A DNA stretch of 64,000 nucleotides, from assembly GCA_019636345.1 (NCBI GenBank), contig JAHBXQ010000007.1, positions 124,001 through 188,000 on the forward strand. The letters run 5' to 3'. Positions 1 through 8,550 of this stretch are shown in pieces (the first letter of the stretch is position 1; every line of letters starts with the position of its first letter). The notes under the pieces are model-generated. The model had not been told where the DNA came from. It did not search any database and worked only from the letters and a program-made list of their open reading frames with translations. This DNA comes from Pirellulales bacterium. Its GTDB lineage: Bacteria; Planctomycetota; Planctomycetia; Pirellulales; Lacipirellulaceae. The translations under genes and the position numbers were made by a program.

Positions 1-978
1 GCTCGAGGCCGGGCGGTTCAGGCCGTGAATGGCCAGCATGTTCTCGCCGGCGACCAGCAGGTGGCGATACGCGCTCAGGTCGAGTTCTTCGTAGACAACG
101 GCCAGATTGTCGGAGTGAAATTGCGTAGCGATCGAATCGTAGCTTAAGGTCGCCGGGGCGTTCCGCTGCCCCGCCGCCGCCGGAAGCAGCGTTCCGTTGA
201 GATAGACGGCGAACCCGTCGTCGTACCTCATCCGCAGGACGAGCGCCGTGACGTCGTCCGGATTGACGACCGGAAACCCGTACCGGAGATACGCCGACCC
301 CCGCACGTTGTACATCTGCGGGCCGACGTCGACATTGAAGTACGGCAGATACGTCGTGTCGTTGTCGTAACCGACCCCTCCGACGCCGCTCAGCCAGCTC
401 GAGTCGTCGAAGCCGGGGACGTACCACGTCGTCGATGTGCCGGCGTCGGGGACGAGCGCCTTGACCGGCGCCTGATCGCCCACCAGATTTTCGTTGATCA
501 GCGCCTGTCCCCCGCGACCGTACGAAATGTCGGCGAGTTGGGCGGGGAACGGATCGAACGCGTCCACGACGGTGACGCCGTCGGGCTGCACAAGCGCGAG
601 ATACTCGCCCTCCGAGCTGAGCGCGAAGTTCGTATGGAGATTCTGTCCGGGGACGGCGCGGTCTTTGCCCGAGGCGAACACGACCAAGTATCCGTTCGCC
701 GGAATCTCGACCGCCGGGAAGGTCCACCTCGTCAGATTGTCCTCGTTGTCGGTGAGATGCCAGCCGGCCAAGTCGATCGCCGCGTCGGTCGTATTGCGCA
801 GCTCGATCCAGTCGGCCCGGAAGCCGTCCTCGTCCTGGAGCCCCGACTGGTTGACCGCCAGGAATTCGTTAATCACCACGCCGGTCAGCGCCAGGCGCGG
901 TTCGAGCCGCTCGATGCTGAGCGTGAGGGGAGTCGCGGAGCGCGCCCCGGACGGGCGTCGTGTCAGGCGGTCGATCAT
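1..978 (-). CDS. Secreted lamin-tail-domain (LTD) protein, 5' part only
   Basis: An open frame runs from an ATG at 978 to the left edge with no stop, so the C-terminus lies outside the window and 326 residues are visible. The N-terminus carries the planctomycete E-x-L-E-x-R motif (IERLEPRLAL, about residues 22-31) in place of a classical signal peptide. It is followed by a lamin-tail domain at about 33-150, recognised by GVVINEFLAVNQ, the DWIELRNTT block, and DLAGWHLTDN. After that comes a beta-rich segment (STTWYVPGFDDSSW, YLRYGF) of the kind that precedes CotH-like or carbohydrate-binding modules in large planctomycete exoproteins. The role is probably extracellular or cell-surface, with substrate unknown. 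It lies downstream of the wecA-like gene on the same strand, 334 bp away, and looks independently transcribed. Confidence 0.8.
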   Translation of the reverse strand, partial: MIDRLTRRPSGARSATPLTLSIERLEPRLALTGVVINEFLAVNQSGLQDEDGFRADWIELRNTTDAAIDLAGWHLTDNEDNLTRWTFPAVEIPANGYLVVFASGKDRAVPGQNLHTNFALSSEGEYLALVQPDGVTVVDAFDPFPAQLADISYGRGGQALINENLVGDQAPVKALVPDAGTSTTWYVPGFDDSSWLSGVGGVGYDNDTTYLPYFNVDVGPQMYNVRGSAYLRYGFPVVNPDDVTALVLRMRYDDGFAVYLNGTLLPAAAGQRNAPATLSYDSIATQFHSDNLAVVYEELDLSAYRHLLVAGENMLAIHGLNRPASS

Positions 979-1312
979 CGTGGGTACGTTTAGCGTTTGC
1001 AGAGCAGTGTGAGAAGCTGCGAGGTCGTCAGCAGTCGCGGAGGTCGGCCGGCGGAACGGAATGTGAGCGTCGAACCTCGATCAACCTCTTACTATGACTG
1101 CCCCCTGCGCGTTCGTCGAGCCGACGGCGCGGGGGCGAGGTCGCTCGGCGAGTTCGCACGCAGCTAGGGTCCCTAGAAGCGCCCCCCTGCAGGATGCTGG
1201 AGGATTCGCTGTACGACGCCCTAGGGGCGGCTATGGGCAGCACAGTGCGATATCGCAATCGCGTCAGAAGGGGATGCGTGCGAGATTGCAGCGCGACCCG
1301 CGCCGGGAGCGA
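979..1312. other. Intergenic, 334 bp
   Basis: This stretch lies between the start of the LTD gene and the stop of the wecA-like gene. The one short minus-strand frame here (76 codons) is arginine- and serine-rich with no recognisable motif. No convincing promoter or hairpin was seen. Confidence 0.5.
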
Positions 1313-2902
1313 TCAGGCGCCGACGGCGGCAGGGTCTTTGGCGGGGAGCGTCGCAGGGCCCGATGCGCCGGCGGCCGCGACGGACGCCGGCGATCCGGAT
1401 TCGGCGACCGAAGACATGAAGGAGGCGACAGACTCCCCGGTCGGCGCCAGTTCTCGCACGATCCGATCGATCTCGTCGCTGAGCGGCTCCAAGAACAGGG
1501 CAAGCAGTTCCGGATCGAAGTGCTCGCCGGTCGGCGTCGGCGCGCCGAGAATCGTGAGTTTGCCGATCGGCTCGGCGCCATGCCGCAGCGGAAGAACCAT
1601 CCGCCATGGTTCGTCGGCGGCCGCGGAGTAGTCGTCGCGAACCCGCCAGTTTCCGTAGAACGATTCGTGGAGCCGCGGGATGTTGATGTTCAGCCGCAGG
1701 CCGCAGAGGCCATGCTTGGGGGCCGTCTCGCGGAGCGCGGTCCACAGATCGTTCCAGGCCCGGCGACCTTGGATGTTGATCTCGTGGTTCGTGTCGGCGG
1801 CGACCACGGCGTTGCGGCGGACGCGCCGCCAGAGCCCGGCCCACCCGGACCGGGCGTGAGAGGCGACCAACTGGGCCTCGGCATGTCCGAAGACCCGCAA
1901 CGTCGCCAGCCCGACCACGACCAAGGCCACGGCGACCAATCCCGGCCAGTCGTGCCCCGTCGCGTAGCTGGCCGCGGCGCCGGCGCAGGTGACGGCGGTC
2001 AGCCCCGCGGCCGCCAGCGCGGTTTGCCGGACCGACAGGCCCCGCAGCAGCAGGGCGTGGTGCAAGTGCCCGCGATCGGGGGCGAAGACGCTCTGCCCCG
2101 TCGTGATCCGGCGCACCAACGCGGCGGCCGCATCGAGGATCGGGATCGCACAACCGGCGATCGGCACGATCAGCGCCGCGGCGGCCTGCGTCTTGATCGA
2201 GGCGTCGACTGCAACGAACGCCACCACGAGCCCGATCAGCATGCTGCCGGTGTCGCCGAGGTAGATCTTGGCCGGGGCCCAGTTGTAGGGCAAGAAACCC
2301 AGCAAGGCCCCCGTCAACGCGAAGCCGACCACGGCCGCTCCCGGGGCGTGCTGGGCGGCGGCGATTCCGGCGACGGTCGCCAAGACGACGCAACCGACCG
2401 CGCCCGCGAGGCCGTCGGAACCGTCGATCAGATTGAAGGCATTGATCGCCCCGAGGATGAAGAAGACCGAGAACGGCAGCGCGAGGCTCCCCAGGTCGAA
2501 GTCGGCCCCTCCCAGAGAGAAGCTATGGAACTGCGCCCCCCCCGCCGCGAGCAGCGTGGCCGCCAACATTTGGCCGATCAATTTGTAGATGCCCGTGAGC
2601 CCGACGAAGTCGTCGATCATCCCCACCAGGATCAACACCGCCGCGGCGGGAAGGAGCCCGCGGGTGAGCGTCGGGCTAAAGCTCGCGCTGCCTTGGCCGA
2701 TGGCCCACAGCGCGACCGCGCCGGCGGCCAGAGCGATCGCCAACCCGCCCCCCAAGGGGACGGCGCGGGTTTGGTGCTTGCGACAACCGTCCGGCTGGTC
2801 GAGGGCGTTCAACCGCGTCGCGACGCGAATAACGACCGGCGTGGCGACCAGCGCAAGGGCGCCGGCGGCGAGCAGGATCGTGAAGTAAGTGGCAAAATCC
2901 AT
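1313..2902 (-). CDS. WecA/TagO-type undecaprenyl-phosphate sugar-1-phosphate transferase with C-terminal extension
   Basis: This integral membrane enzyme of the MraY/WecA family transfers a sugar-1-phosphate, usually GlcNAc- or MurNAc-derived, to undecaprenyl phosphate to start a surface glycan. Family motifs appear in order: the DD pair (GMIDDFVG, residues 97-98), NLIDGSDGLA (157-166), the GDTGS loop (216-220), and the HLHH signature (279-282) typical of WecA/TagO rather than MraY. About ten hydrophobic spans cover residues 4-345. A soluble tail of about 180 residues follows and is unusual compared with the roughly 350-residue core family. I start at the ATG giving MDFATYF, because the first membrane span begins there; an ATG 42 bases upstream is possible. 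The sugar donor cannot be read from sequence. Confidence 0.85.
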   Translation of the reverse strand: MDFATYFTILLAAGALALVATPVVIRVATRLNALDQPDGCRKHQTRAVPLGGGLAIALAAGAVALWAIGQGSASFSPTLTRGLLPAAAVLILVGMIDDFVGLTGIYKLIGQMLAATLLAAGGAQFHSFSLGGADFDLGSLALPFSVFFILGAINAFNLIDGSDGLAGAVGCVVLATVAGIAAAQHAPGAAVVGFALTGALLGFLPYNWAPAKIYLGDTGSMLIGLVVAFVAVDASIKTQAAAALIVPIAGCAIPILDAAAALVRRITTGQSVFAPDRGHLHHALLLRGLSVRQTALAAAGLTAVTCAGAAASYATGHDWPGLVAVALVVVGLATLRVFGHAEAQLVASHARSGWAGLWRRVRRNAVVAADTNHEINIQGRRAWNDLWTALRETAPKHGLCGLRLNINIPRLHESFYGNWRVRDDYSAAADEPWRMVLPLRHGAEPIGKLTILGAPTPTGEHFDPELLALFLEPLSDEIDRIVRELAPTGESVASFMSSVAESGSPASVAAAGASGPATLPAKDPAAVGA

Positions 2903-3122
2903 AGCCCGGGGAATGCCGGAAACCGTTCGAGGCGAGGGCGACAATCACCGAGCGGAACCTTGGGTCGAAGCCGAGCACGGGGCTCGGCGCCCAGATTCTG
3001 CACGCGATCGTGCGCGGGGAGGCGGGGGGTGTCCTGGGTTCGCAACGTCCGCAGTCGCGGCAGAACCGGGGAGAGGCGGGACCGCCGGCAAGGGACGGGC
3101 CTCAAGCAGGCTCGTTGCCACT

Positions 3123-3150
3123 ATTGAACTCGAAATCCAGGCCCCGTCAA
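3123..3150 (-). promoter_or_regulatory. Candidate sigma-70-type promoter for the wecA-like gene
   Basis: On the minus strand TTGACG is followed after 16 bases by TTCAAT. It lies about 220 bases upstream of the chosen start. The -35 is strong and the -10 is moderate. Confidence 0.35.
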
Positions 3151-3329
3151 GCAATTCGCCTTGAACACCCCCAAATCTGCGGGGAGCGTGCCGTTTCGCC
3201 CACCGCTCACCGTCCGATCGCTCAACTCCCCCGGTTACTGGGACGCAAGAACGGGGGATTCTCCCCACCTCCCTCAGGGTGGAAATCCTTGAGGCGTCAC
3301 AGAGTCCACGTAATATTTCAGAAAAATAA

Positions 3330-3358
3330 TTGACCCGGGCGGTGTGAGCGCTTAGGCT
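3330..3358 (+). promoter_or_regulatory. Candidate promoter for the PEP-CTERM gene
   Basis: TTGACC, 17 bases, then TAGGCT, preceded by an A/T-rich stretch (AGAAAAATAA). It would give a leader of about 150 bases before the start at 3518. This was recognised by eye only. Confidence 0.35.
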
Positions 3359-3517
3359 CGCATCGGAGTCCGGAAAGTAGGCATTCTGCGCGTAGCGCTG
3401 GGTGGACGGTCTTGATCCCCAAGGGGGGCGTCTGCAGCGGCTTTCCTCGGCAGAATTTCGAGCGTTTGTCTTTCCCTGCTACTGTCATAGTTCTCGCAAC
3501 GATTGAGGGGTCCGCTA

Positions 3518-4423
3518 ATGATCCGTACCAAATTCGTGCCTGCTGCGCTCCGTGCGTGCGCGGCGTTCGCCCTGGTCGCCTTGGCGACTCGCGGCAGTGC
3601 ACAGACGATCGTCGACGTCGGCGGCTTCGAAGCGGCCTCCGGTTACAGCACAGCGTTCAACCCGATGTTGCCCGGCACTTACGTCGGCCAACTCGAAGGT
3701 CAAGTGCCGTTCGCGTCCTATCCGAACGGCACGTGGCAGGTCCCGGTCGGCGGGACCGGCACGAGCACGGCCACGGTGGTCGGCGGGGTCAACTCGCCTC
3801 TCGGCCCGGCCGGCACGCAGGCCATCGAGCTTGTGAAGGGCAACGCCGACGCGCGATGGGGCGTTCACAACAGCACGTTCCCCAGCCCGGGCCGCACCCA
3901 GATTTGCATCGATTGGGACATGATGGTCCTCGGCCCGGCCGGAACCCCGGGCACGGACTTCGGTCCGTTTTTCGGCGTCGAGAGCTACTACGATCAAGGG
4001 GGGCTCCCCTATCCCGTGCACGGCTGGTTGGGGGTCGACGGGACCACCGGCGCCGTGCTGATCGGCGAGGCGGGGACCGGAAACTTCAAGTCGCCCGACG
4101 GACTCACGGCCGTCGCTTTCGGCGACTGGAACAGCTTCCGCATCGTCCTGGACTTCCCGACCAACTCGTACGTGTCGTTCCTGAACGGCGTTCAACTCGG
4201 CCCGGCCGAGGGCTTTGTCGACGGCGTGATTCCGTTTTTCACGGACGCCCCGCTGGCGGTCCTCGCGGAAGGCACGCCGTGGGCCAACCTGACGGGAACG
4301 GCCTACGTCGACAATTTTTCGATCCACGAAGGACTGTTTTGCATCATTCCGGAACCGGGGACGATCGTGCTGGCCGTGTTGGGCCTGACCGGGATCGCCG
4401 CCGGGCGACGTCGCTGGGCATAA
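3518..4423 (+). CDS. Secreted PEP-CTERM protein of unknown function
   Basis: The protein has 301 residues. It begins with a signal peptide (a hydrophobic stretch and an Ala-rich c-region ending near GSAQ, about residue 29). A central domain of about 240 residues is rich in Gly, aromatic and beta-forming residues and looks like a lectin/jelly-roll fold, although I cannot assign a family. It ends in a PEP-CTERM sorting tag: IPEPGT, a hydrophobic helix, then the basic end GRRRWA. Such tags direct proteins to exosortase-dependent processing at the envelope. The ATG at 3518 is preferred over an in-frame TTG at 3503 because GAGGGG sits seven bases before it. A small secreted protein gene follows 93 bp downstream on the same strand. 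Confidence 0.8.
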   Translation: MIRTKFVPAALRACAAFALVALATRGSAQTIVDVGGFEAASGYSTAFNPMLPGTYVGQLEGQVPFASYPNGTWQVPVGGTGTSTATVVGGVNSPLGPAGTQAIELVKGNADARWGVHNSTFPSPGRTQICIDWDMMVLGPAGTPGTDFGPFFGVESYYDQGGLPYPVHGWLGVDGTTGAVLIGEAGTGNFKSPDGLTAVAFGDWNSFRIVLDFPTNSYVSFLNGVQLGPAEGFVDGVIPFFTDAPLAVLAEGTPWANLTGTAYVDNFSIHEGLFCIIPEPGTIVLAVLGLTGIAAGRRRWA

Positions 4424-4516
4424 CCCCCGCGACCTGCTACAATGACGCTTGCGAACCGGGAGCGGGTTTCCCCCCGCTCCCGGGCCTCGCATCTTACATC
4501 TTCGCAGAGGACACCG

Positions 4517-4984
4517 ATGGTTCACACCACGAAACTCTTGCTCGCCGCGACTTGCATCGCGACCTGCCTGCCGCTCTCGTCCGCGGTCGGTCAGACGCGG
4601 GGCCAAGGCCAGCTTTGGCAGTCGATGGTCCCCGGGCGCGCCAAAATCGCCGGCAAGTCGACCGCCCCAGCGCGACGGCTGCTCGCCAATCCGTTTCAGT
4701 TGTCGACGATGAGTCAGCTCAGCGCTAACCCGTTTGGGCTCCCGACGCTCGGCGAGCGAAGCATCGGCGGGTTGAGCCTCGACACGGCCGACGCGCCGGT
4801 CGCGGCCCCCATCGTCGACTCGGCCGCGCCGATTGTCGCAGCCGAAGCGCCAGTCACAATGAGCACGACGGTCGCCCCGACGACGGGCCCGACGATCGCC
4901 CCTGCGTCGGTGATCATCGCCCCCCCGCCGTACCGTCCCCCGCCGCGGAGCCCCTACCGCCCCGCCCCGCGCCCGCCGTTTTAG
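4517..4984 (+). CDS. Small secreted proline-rich protein
   Basis: This is a 155-residue protein with a typical signal peptide (hydrophobic residues about 6-24, ending SSAVGQ). The mature part has low complexity: an Ala/Pro/Val/Thr-rich middle and a C-terminal tail of PPPYRPPPRSPYRP-type repeats ending RPPF. No catalytic motif is visible. The start is supported by AGAGG six bases upstream; an earlier in-frame ATG at 4442 would put 25 unlikely residues before the signal peptide. It ends just before a strong convergent hairpin. A structural or envelope-associated role is a guess. Confidence 0.65.
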   Translation: MVHTTKLLLAATCIATCLPLSSAVGQTRGQGQLWQSMVPGRAKIAGKSTAPARRLLANPFQLSTMSQLSANPFGLPTLGERSIGGLSLDTADAPVAAPIVDSAAPIVAAEAPVTMSTTVAPTTGPTIAPASVIIAPPPYRPPPRSPYRPAPRPPF

Positions 4985-5014
4985 GCGTTCCCGGAGTCAA
5001 TGGAATCAAAACAC

Positions 5015-5046
5015 CCAAGGGCCGACGCGAACGCGTCGGCCCTTGG
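5015..5046. terminator. Bidirectional hairpin, perfect 15-bp stem
   Basis: CCAAGGGCCGACGCG, loop AA, then the exact reverse complement. It sits between two convergent genes (stops at 4984 and 5140). A TTTTGATT-like run follows on the minus strand and TCGTTT on the plus strand, so it probably terminates both transcripts. Confidence 0.8.
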
Positions 5047-5139
5047 TCGTTTCGGAGTTTTCAACCGCCGGCGAACACGACCAACGGGCTGGCGGCGCAT
5101 CCGCTCGCAGGCTGGCGCCCGTCGGCGCAGGACGAGCGA

Positions 5140-6531
5140 TCATTCCAGCGTCGCCGCGACGACCTTGGTCGTCCACTCGCGATTGTTGCTGAAGTAACGC
5201 CCGCGCATCCAGACGAGCACCGTCCGCCCGTCGCTTCCTTTGGGAACGATCGGTCGCAAGTTGTCGACGGTCGAGTTCGCTGTGAGCGGGGTCCATGACC
5301 ATGTGGCGCCCCCGTCTGAAGTGACGCCGCGATACAACTCGTAGTGGCGCCGGCCGTCGGCGCGACTTTTCAGCGGGACGCCGGTCGCCGGGTCGGCGCT
5401 CGTCGAAACGTACATCACGTTCGGGTCGCGGGGATCGAGAGCCGCAAGCCCCGTGTAGTCGTCCTCTCCCGGGTAAAGCCGGTGACCGGCGTACGCCGCT
5501 TCGTACTGCCGCCACTCCCGGCCGTCGAATCGGGCGTAGTGATAGCGATGATCGAAGCCCCCTTGCTTCCGCGGCAGGCCGCGGCCGTCGCGCTGCACGG
5601 AGAACGCCGTGTAGGGTCGGCCGTCGGCGTCAAGTTCGACGTCGCACATCCAGGCCACGCGATCAGGATCGCCTGGGAAGATCTTCGTGAAGTCCCACGC
5701 GTTGATCGCGACTTCGCGCGACTGGCTGAGCGGGCCGACTTCCGCGCCGTCGGAACGATGAAGCTTGCCGCCGCGCAAAAAGCCGTGGTACAGAGAATTG
5801 TCGAAGTTTCGCGGGTGGTCCTCGGTGACGACGAAATGCAGCGTTCCCGCCCCGTCGTAGGCATACTTGAGGTACGGGCTGTAGCCGTCGCGACCGTGCA
5901 GCACTCGCCCGCCGTAGCGCCAGGTCGAACCGTCGTCGTCGGAGACGAGGTAGTTGGGGTCGTGATCGACGCCGCGATGAAAATCGTACGTGCGGCCGTC
6001 CGGCAACCGGAACAAATTCGAGTAGGTGACGCTGTCGCCGCCGAACCGCACCGTCTCGCCCGGCGTTTCGAAGTCGACGACAGGTCCCCAGGCGAGCGGA
6101 TTGCCCGGTTCGGAGACGCGGGTGCGAATCGTCCGGTCGGCGCCGTGCCGCGTGTAGACGGCTAAGTAGCGTCCGTCAGGTCGGACCAGCAAGGCCGGAC
6201 CGTCGTGATCGTCAGGCTCCAGATTCGGGTGGAGGACGACGTGTTCGACTTCGCCCGAGGCGAGGTCGAGCACGTCGAGTTGAATGTCGCCTCCGTGCGG
6301 GTCTCGCTCCCCGCGTCCGCCGTCCTTGCGCAATTCGCCCAGTGCCCGGACCGATCCGACGAGAAGTTTCCCCCGATCGACGATCGCCCGCTCGTCCATG
6401 AACCAGGACCACGCGCCATTGTCGTTGAGGACGCGGAACGCATGCGCCGCATAGTTGTCGGGAAGTTCCGCGGAGTGCGCCGTCGCGACGACGGCGCAGC
6501 ACAAGACGAAGGAGGCGACGCGAACGAGCAT
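5140..6531 (-). CDS. Secreted BNR-4 repeat-type beta-propeller protein
   Basis: The protein has 463 residues with a signal peptide (about 1-21, ending AHSA). Sialidase/BNR-like blades include DDDGSTWRYGGRV and the late SDGGATWSWTPL Asp-box. Further family-like blocks are WSWFMDERAIV, DDHDGPALLV and YSNLFRLPDGR. This organisation matches the BNR-4 family found in secreted polysaccharide-active proteins, including some polysaccharide lyases, but I cannot name a substrate. The start gives MLVRVASF; an upstream ATG at 6588 would add 19 residues before the signal peptide. It is convergent with the proline-rich protein gene. Export to the periplasm or outside is expected. Confidence 0.8.
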   Translation of the reverse strand: MLVRVASFVLCCAVVATAHSAELPDNYAAHAFRVLNDNGAWSWFMDERAIVDRGKLLVGSVRALGELRKDGGRGERDPHGGDIQLDVLDLASGEVEHVVLHPNLEPDDHDGPALLVRPDGRYLAVYTRHGADRTIRTRVSEPGNPLAWGPVVDFETPGETVRFGGDSVTYSNLFRLPDGRTYDFHRGVDHDPNYLVSDDDGSTWRYGGRVLHGRDGYSPYLKYAYDGAGTLHFVVTEDHPRNFDNSLYHGFLRGGKLHRSDGAEVGPLSQSREVAINAWDFTKIFPGDPDRVAWMCDVELDADGRPYTAFSVQRDGRGLPRKQGGFDHRYHYARFDGREWRQYEAAYAGHRLYPGEDDYTGLAALDPRDPNVMYVSTSADPATGVPLKSRADGRRHYELYRGVTSDGGATWSWTPLTANSTVDNLRPIVPKGSDGRTVLVWMRGRYFSNNREWTTKVVAATLE

Positions 6532-6772
6532 GGCAGTGCGGCGAAGGAAAAGCGTCGTCGCTCCGCCGGGACCCGCGGTTCCGATCAATCGGCTTCGACG
6601 CGACGCCGCCAGTGTAGGCCAGATCGCCCGGCCTAGTCCAGCGAAGCGATCGATCGCCGGGAGCCGTCGGCCTGCGTCCGTTCTCAGTCGTCGAGCGGAG
6701 CGCCTCGTGACTGACCGGTTGGGTCGAACGTGTCATCCGGCGGCGGTTGGTTGGAATCGCTCCAGGCAGACC

Positions 6773-7360
6773 TCAGGGGCGGACCTCGACGACCGGTCGT
6801 CGATCGATTCGACACAACCGCTGGAACTTCGCGAAAGCCTCGTCGAAAGTCGCCTCAGGTGCGCGTTCGAGGATGATCTCGACGTCGACGTAGTTCGCGC
6901 CGTAGCGACGGCAATAGGCGCGGACGGCCGTCTCGCTCGCAGGGACGCCTCGGCGGCTGAGATGGCGGGCGATCTTCGTCCAATCGCGATCAAGCACGAA
7001 CGAGCGGCGTCGCCAGAAGATCCCCAGCGGCGCCGACCACGCCGGCCGCAGATGCGACGCAACAAGTACCGTGGCGCCGCGGCGGAGCAGCGCGACGACG
7101 ATGGCCAAGTCGCTCGGCCGGCGAAGTTCCTCGACGATCGCCAAACCGCCGAGGTTCGCCGCGGGGAGCGGTCGATTCGGATCAATCACCGTCGGGGTCC
7201 GGCTGCAGAATTCTCTGTGCCGCTCGCAAAGGAAGGCGAGCGCGGTCGACTTGCCGGAGCCGCTGACGCCGAAAAATTCGACGAGCCGGACGTCGCGAAA
7301 ATCGGCGTCGGCCAGCCGACAATGGTCGTCGAACGCTCGGCGGATTGGAACTCGATTCAT
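6773..7360 (-). CDS. Small P-loop NTPase coupled to arrestin-like protein
   Basis: The protein has 195 residues with a Walker A GVSGSGKST (31-39) directly after an FF strand. A Walker B-like strand, LAIVEE, ends in paired acids at 77-78. A strand plus ASH (101-103) resembles the sensor His found in several small P-loop families. The rest is helical and charged (FWRRRSFVLDRDWTKI). I do not recognise a named family. Its ATG overlaps the stop of the upstream arrestin-like gene by four bases (7357-7360), which indicates translational coupling and a shared function. No signal peptide or membrane span is visible, so it is expected to be cytoplasmic. Confidence 0.7.
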   Translation of the reverse strand: MNRVPIRRAFDDHCRLADADFRDVRLVEFFGVSGSGKSTALAFLCERHREFCSRTPTVIDPNRPLPAANLGGLAIVEELRRPSDLAIVVALLRRGATVLVASHLRPAWSAPLGIFWRRRSFVLDRDWTKIARHLSRRGVPASETAVRAYCRRYGANYVDVEIILERAPEATFDEAFAKFQRLCRIDRRPVVEVRP

Positions 7361-8550
7361 TGAAAATCGTCGGGAAGCGGAGCGTCGATCGGCATGGGAA
7401 GCGAAGGTTCCGGGGGAGTCGAAACGGGCTCGACTGCGGCTGAACGGGGAGCGTGGAAGTCGGCCACCGCCAGCCCCGACACGTCGCCGACCAGTTCCTG
7501 ATCGACGTACTCGTCGTGGAGGAGTTGGATCTCCCAGTAGACGTCGACGCCGTGGTCGTTCGTCACCGACAACGGCGGATAGAGCGAATCGAACAGCGGC
7601 GCGAACGACACCGTGTCCGGAAAGAACGACTCGACCGGGACGCCGGCAGGGATCTCGGCCGTCTGCTTTTCATACAAGACGAGCCCTCGCACCGGCTCCT
7701 TGAACGAGACGGTGCGTCGGCTCGAGCCGCTGCCGCGGACGTACTGCCCCCGCTCCATGTTGCAGGCGACGATCCGCAGGACGACGTTCCGGAGCGGGAC
7801 GCGCGCCACGCCGTGAAACAACTCGCCGACGACCGCCTCGGTGTCGCGCCCTAGCCGCGCCACGGGACGTGAATCAGCTTGGAACGTCATGTAGGTCCGC
7901 AGTTGCCGCCGCAACGCGAACCAGACGACCAGAGCGGCGCCTCCGGTGACGGCCCCGGAACTCAGCAAGGGAGACTGCGCGTCGCCGTCGCTGTCCCGAT
8001 GGCTGTAGAGATAGGTCTGTCCCTCGGGCGCAAACTGATCGTGAACGCCCAGCGCCGTGTTGACGGCGCCGACGATCGCCCCGACGAGCCCCAGGACGAG
8101 CGCCGCCGCCTTGTTTCGCGCCGGAATCGCGAGCCAATTCGCCCAAAAGCGGTAGCGGTCCGGGGGCTCGACGACATGTTTGGCGCACAGGGTCGCGCCG
8201 GGCCGGGCCGGCGGCTCGACTTCAATCTGGGCCTTGATCTTCGTGTCGAACAGGACGCCGTCGTCGATCCGCAACTCGGCCTTGAGGACGACGTCGACGT
8301 GTCGGCCGTCGTAGGAGTACGGCATGGAGCGACTCCTTGGAATCGCAATCACCTGCCGCTCGCCGGAGATGCGGAAGGCGTGCGTAAACGCCTCCCGCTT
8401 GCCATGGACCGGCCGGCTGTCGTTGACGACGGCCTCGGCGGTGATCGCCAACCGAGCAGTGCACCCGACGACTCCCGGATCGAGGCCCTCGACGATCGCC
8501 AGTACGGCCTCGGGGTCCGAGACCACGTCGAACGCGAGCTTGGCTTTCAT
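7357..8550 (-). CDS. Arrestin-like membrane protein
   Basis: The protein has 397 residues. The first 112 are beta-rich and arrestin-N-like: a carbohydrate-free beta sandwich with PYSYDGRHVDVVLKAEL (77-93), a pattern seen in arrestin-related and Spo0M-like proteins. Two membrane spans follow, about 148-168 and 195-213. A second beta domain (about 225-365) looks like an arrestin C half (VSFKEPVRGLVLYEK; VDVYWEIQLLHDEYVD). The tail is Pro-rich. The start is set by GGAGG eight bases before ATG 8550; a longer frame from 8742 adds 64 residues without arrestin-like pattern. It is the first gene of a two-gene operon with the P-loop NTPase. The function is unknown; a membrane scaffold or trafficking role is inference only. 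Confidence 0.65.
   Translation of the reverse strand: MKAKLAFDVVSDPEAVLAIVEGLDPGVVGCTARLAITAEAVVNDSRPVHGKREAFTHAFRISGERQVIAIPRSRSMPYSYDGRHVDVVLKAELRIDDGVLFDTKIKAQIEVEPPARPGATLCAKHVVEPPDRYRFWANWLAIPARNKAAALVLGLVGAIVGAVNTALGVHDQFAPEGQTYLYSHRDSDGDAQSPLLSSGAVTGGAALVVWFALRRQLRTYMTFQADSRPVARLGRDTEAVVGELFHGVARVPLRNVVLRIVACNMERGQYVRGSGSSRRTVSFKEPVRGLVLYEKQTAEIPAGVPVESFFPDTVSFAPLFDSLYPPLSVTNDHGVDVYWEIQLLHDEYVDQELVGDVSGLAVADFHAPRSAAVEPVSTPPEPSLPMPIDAPLPDDFQ

Larger units (their letters stand above)
2903..3517. other. Divergent intergenic region, 615 bp
   Basis: This region separates the divergent wecA-like and PEP-CTERM genes. It holds one promoter candidate for each direction (listed separately) and no reading frame with recognisable coding character. 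Confidence 0.5.
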
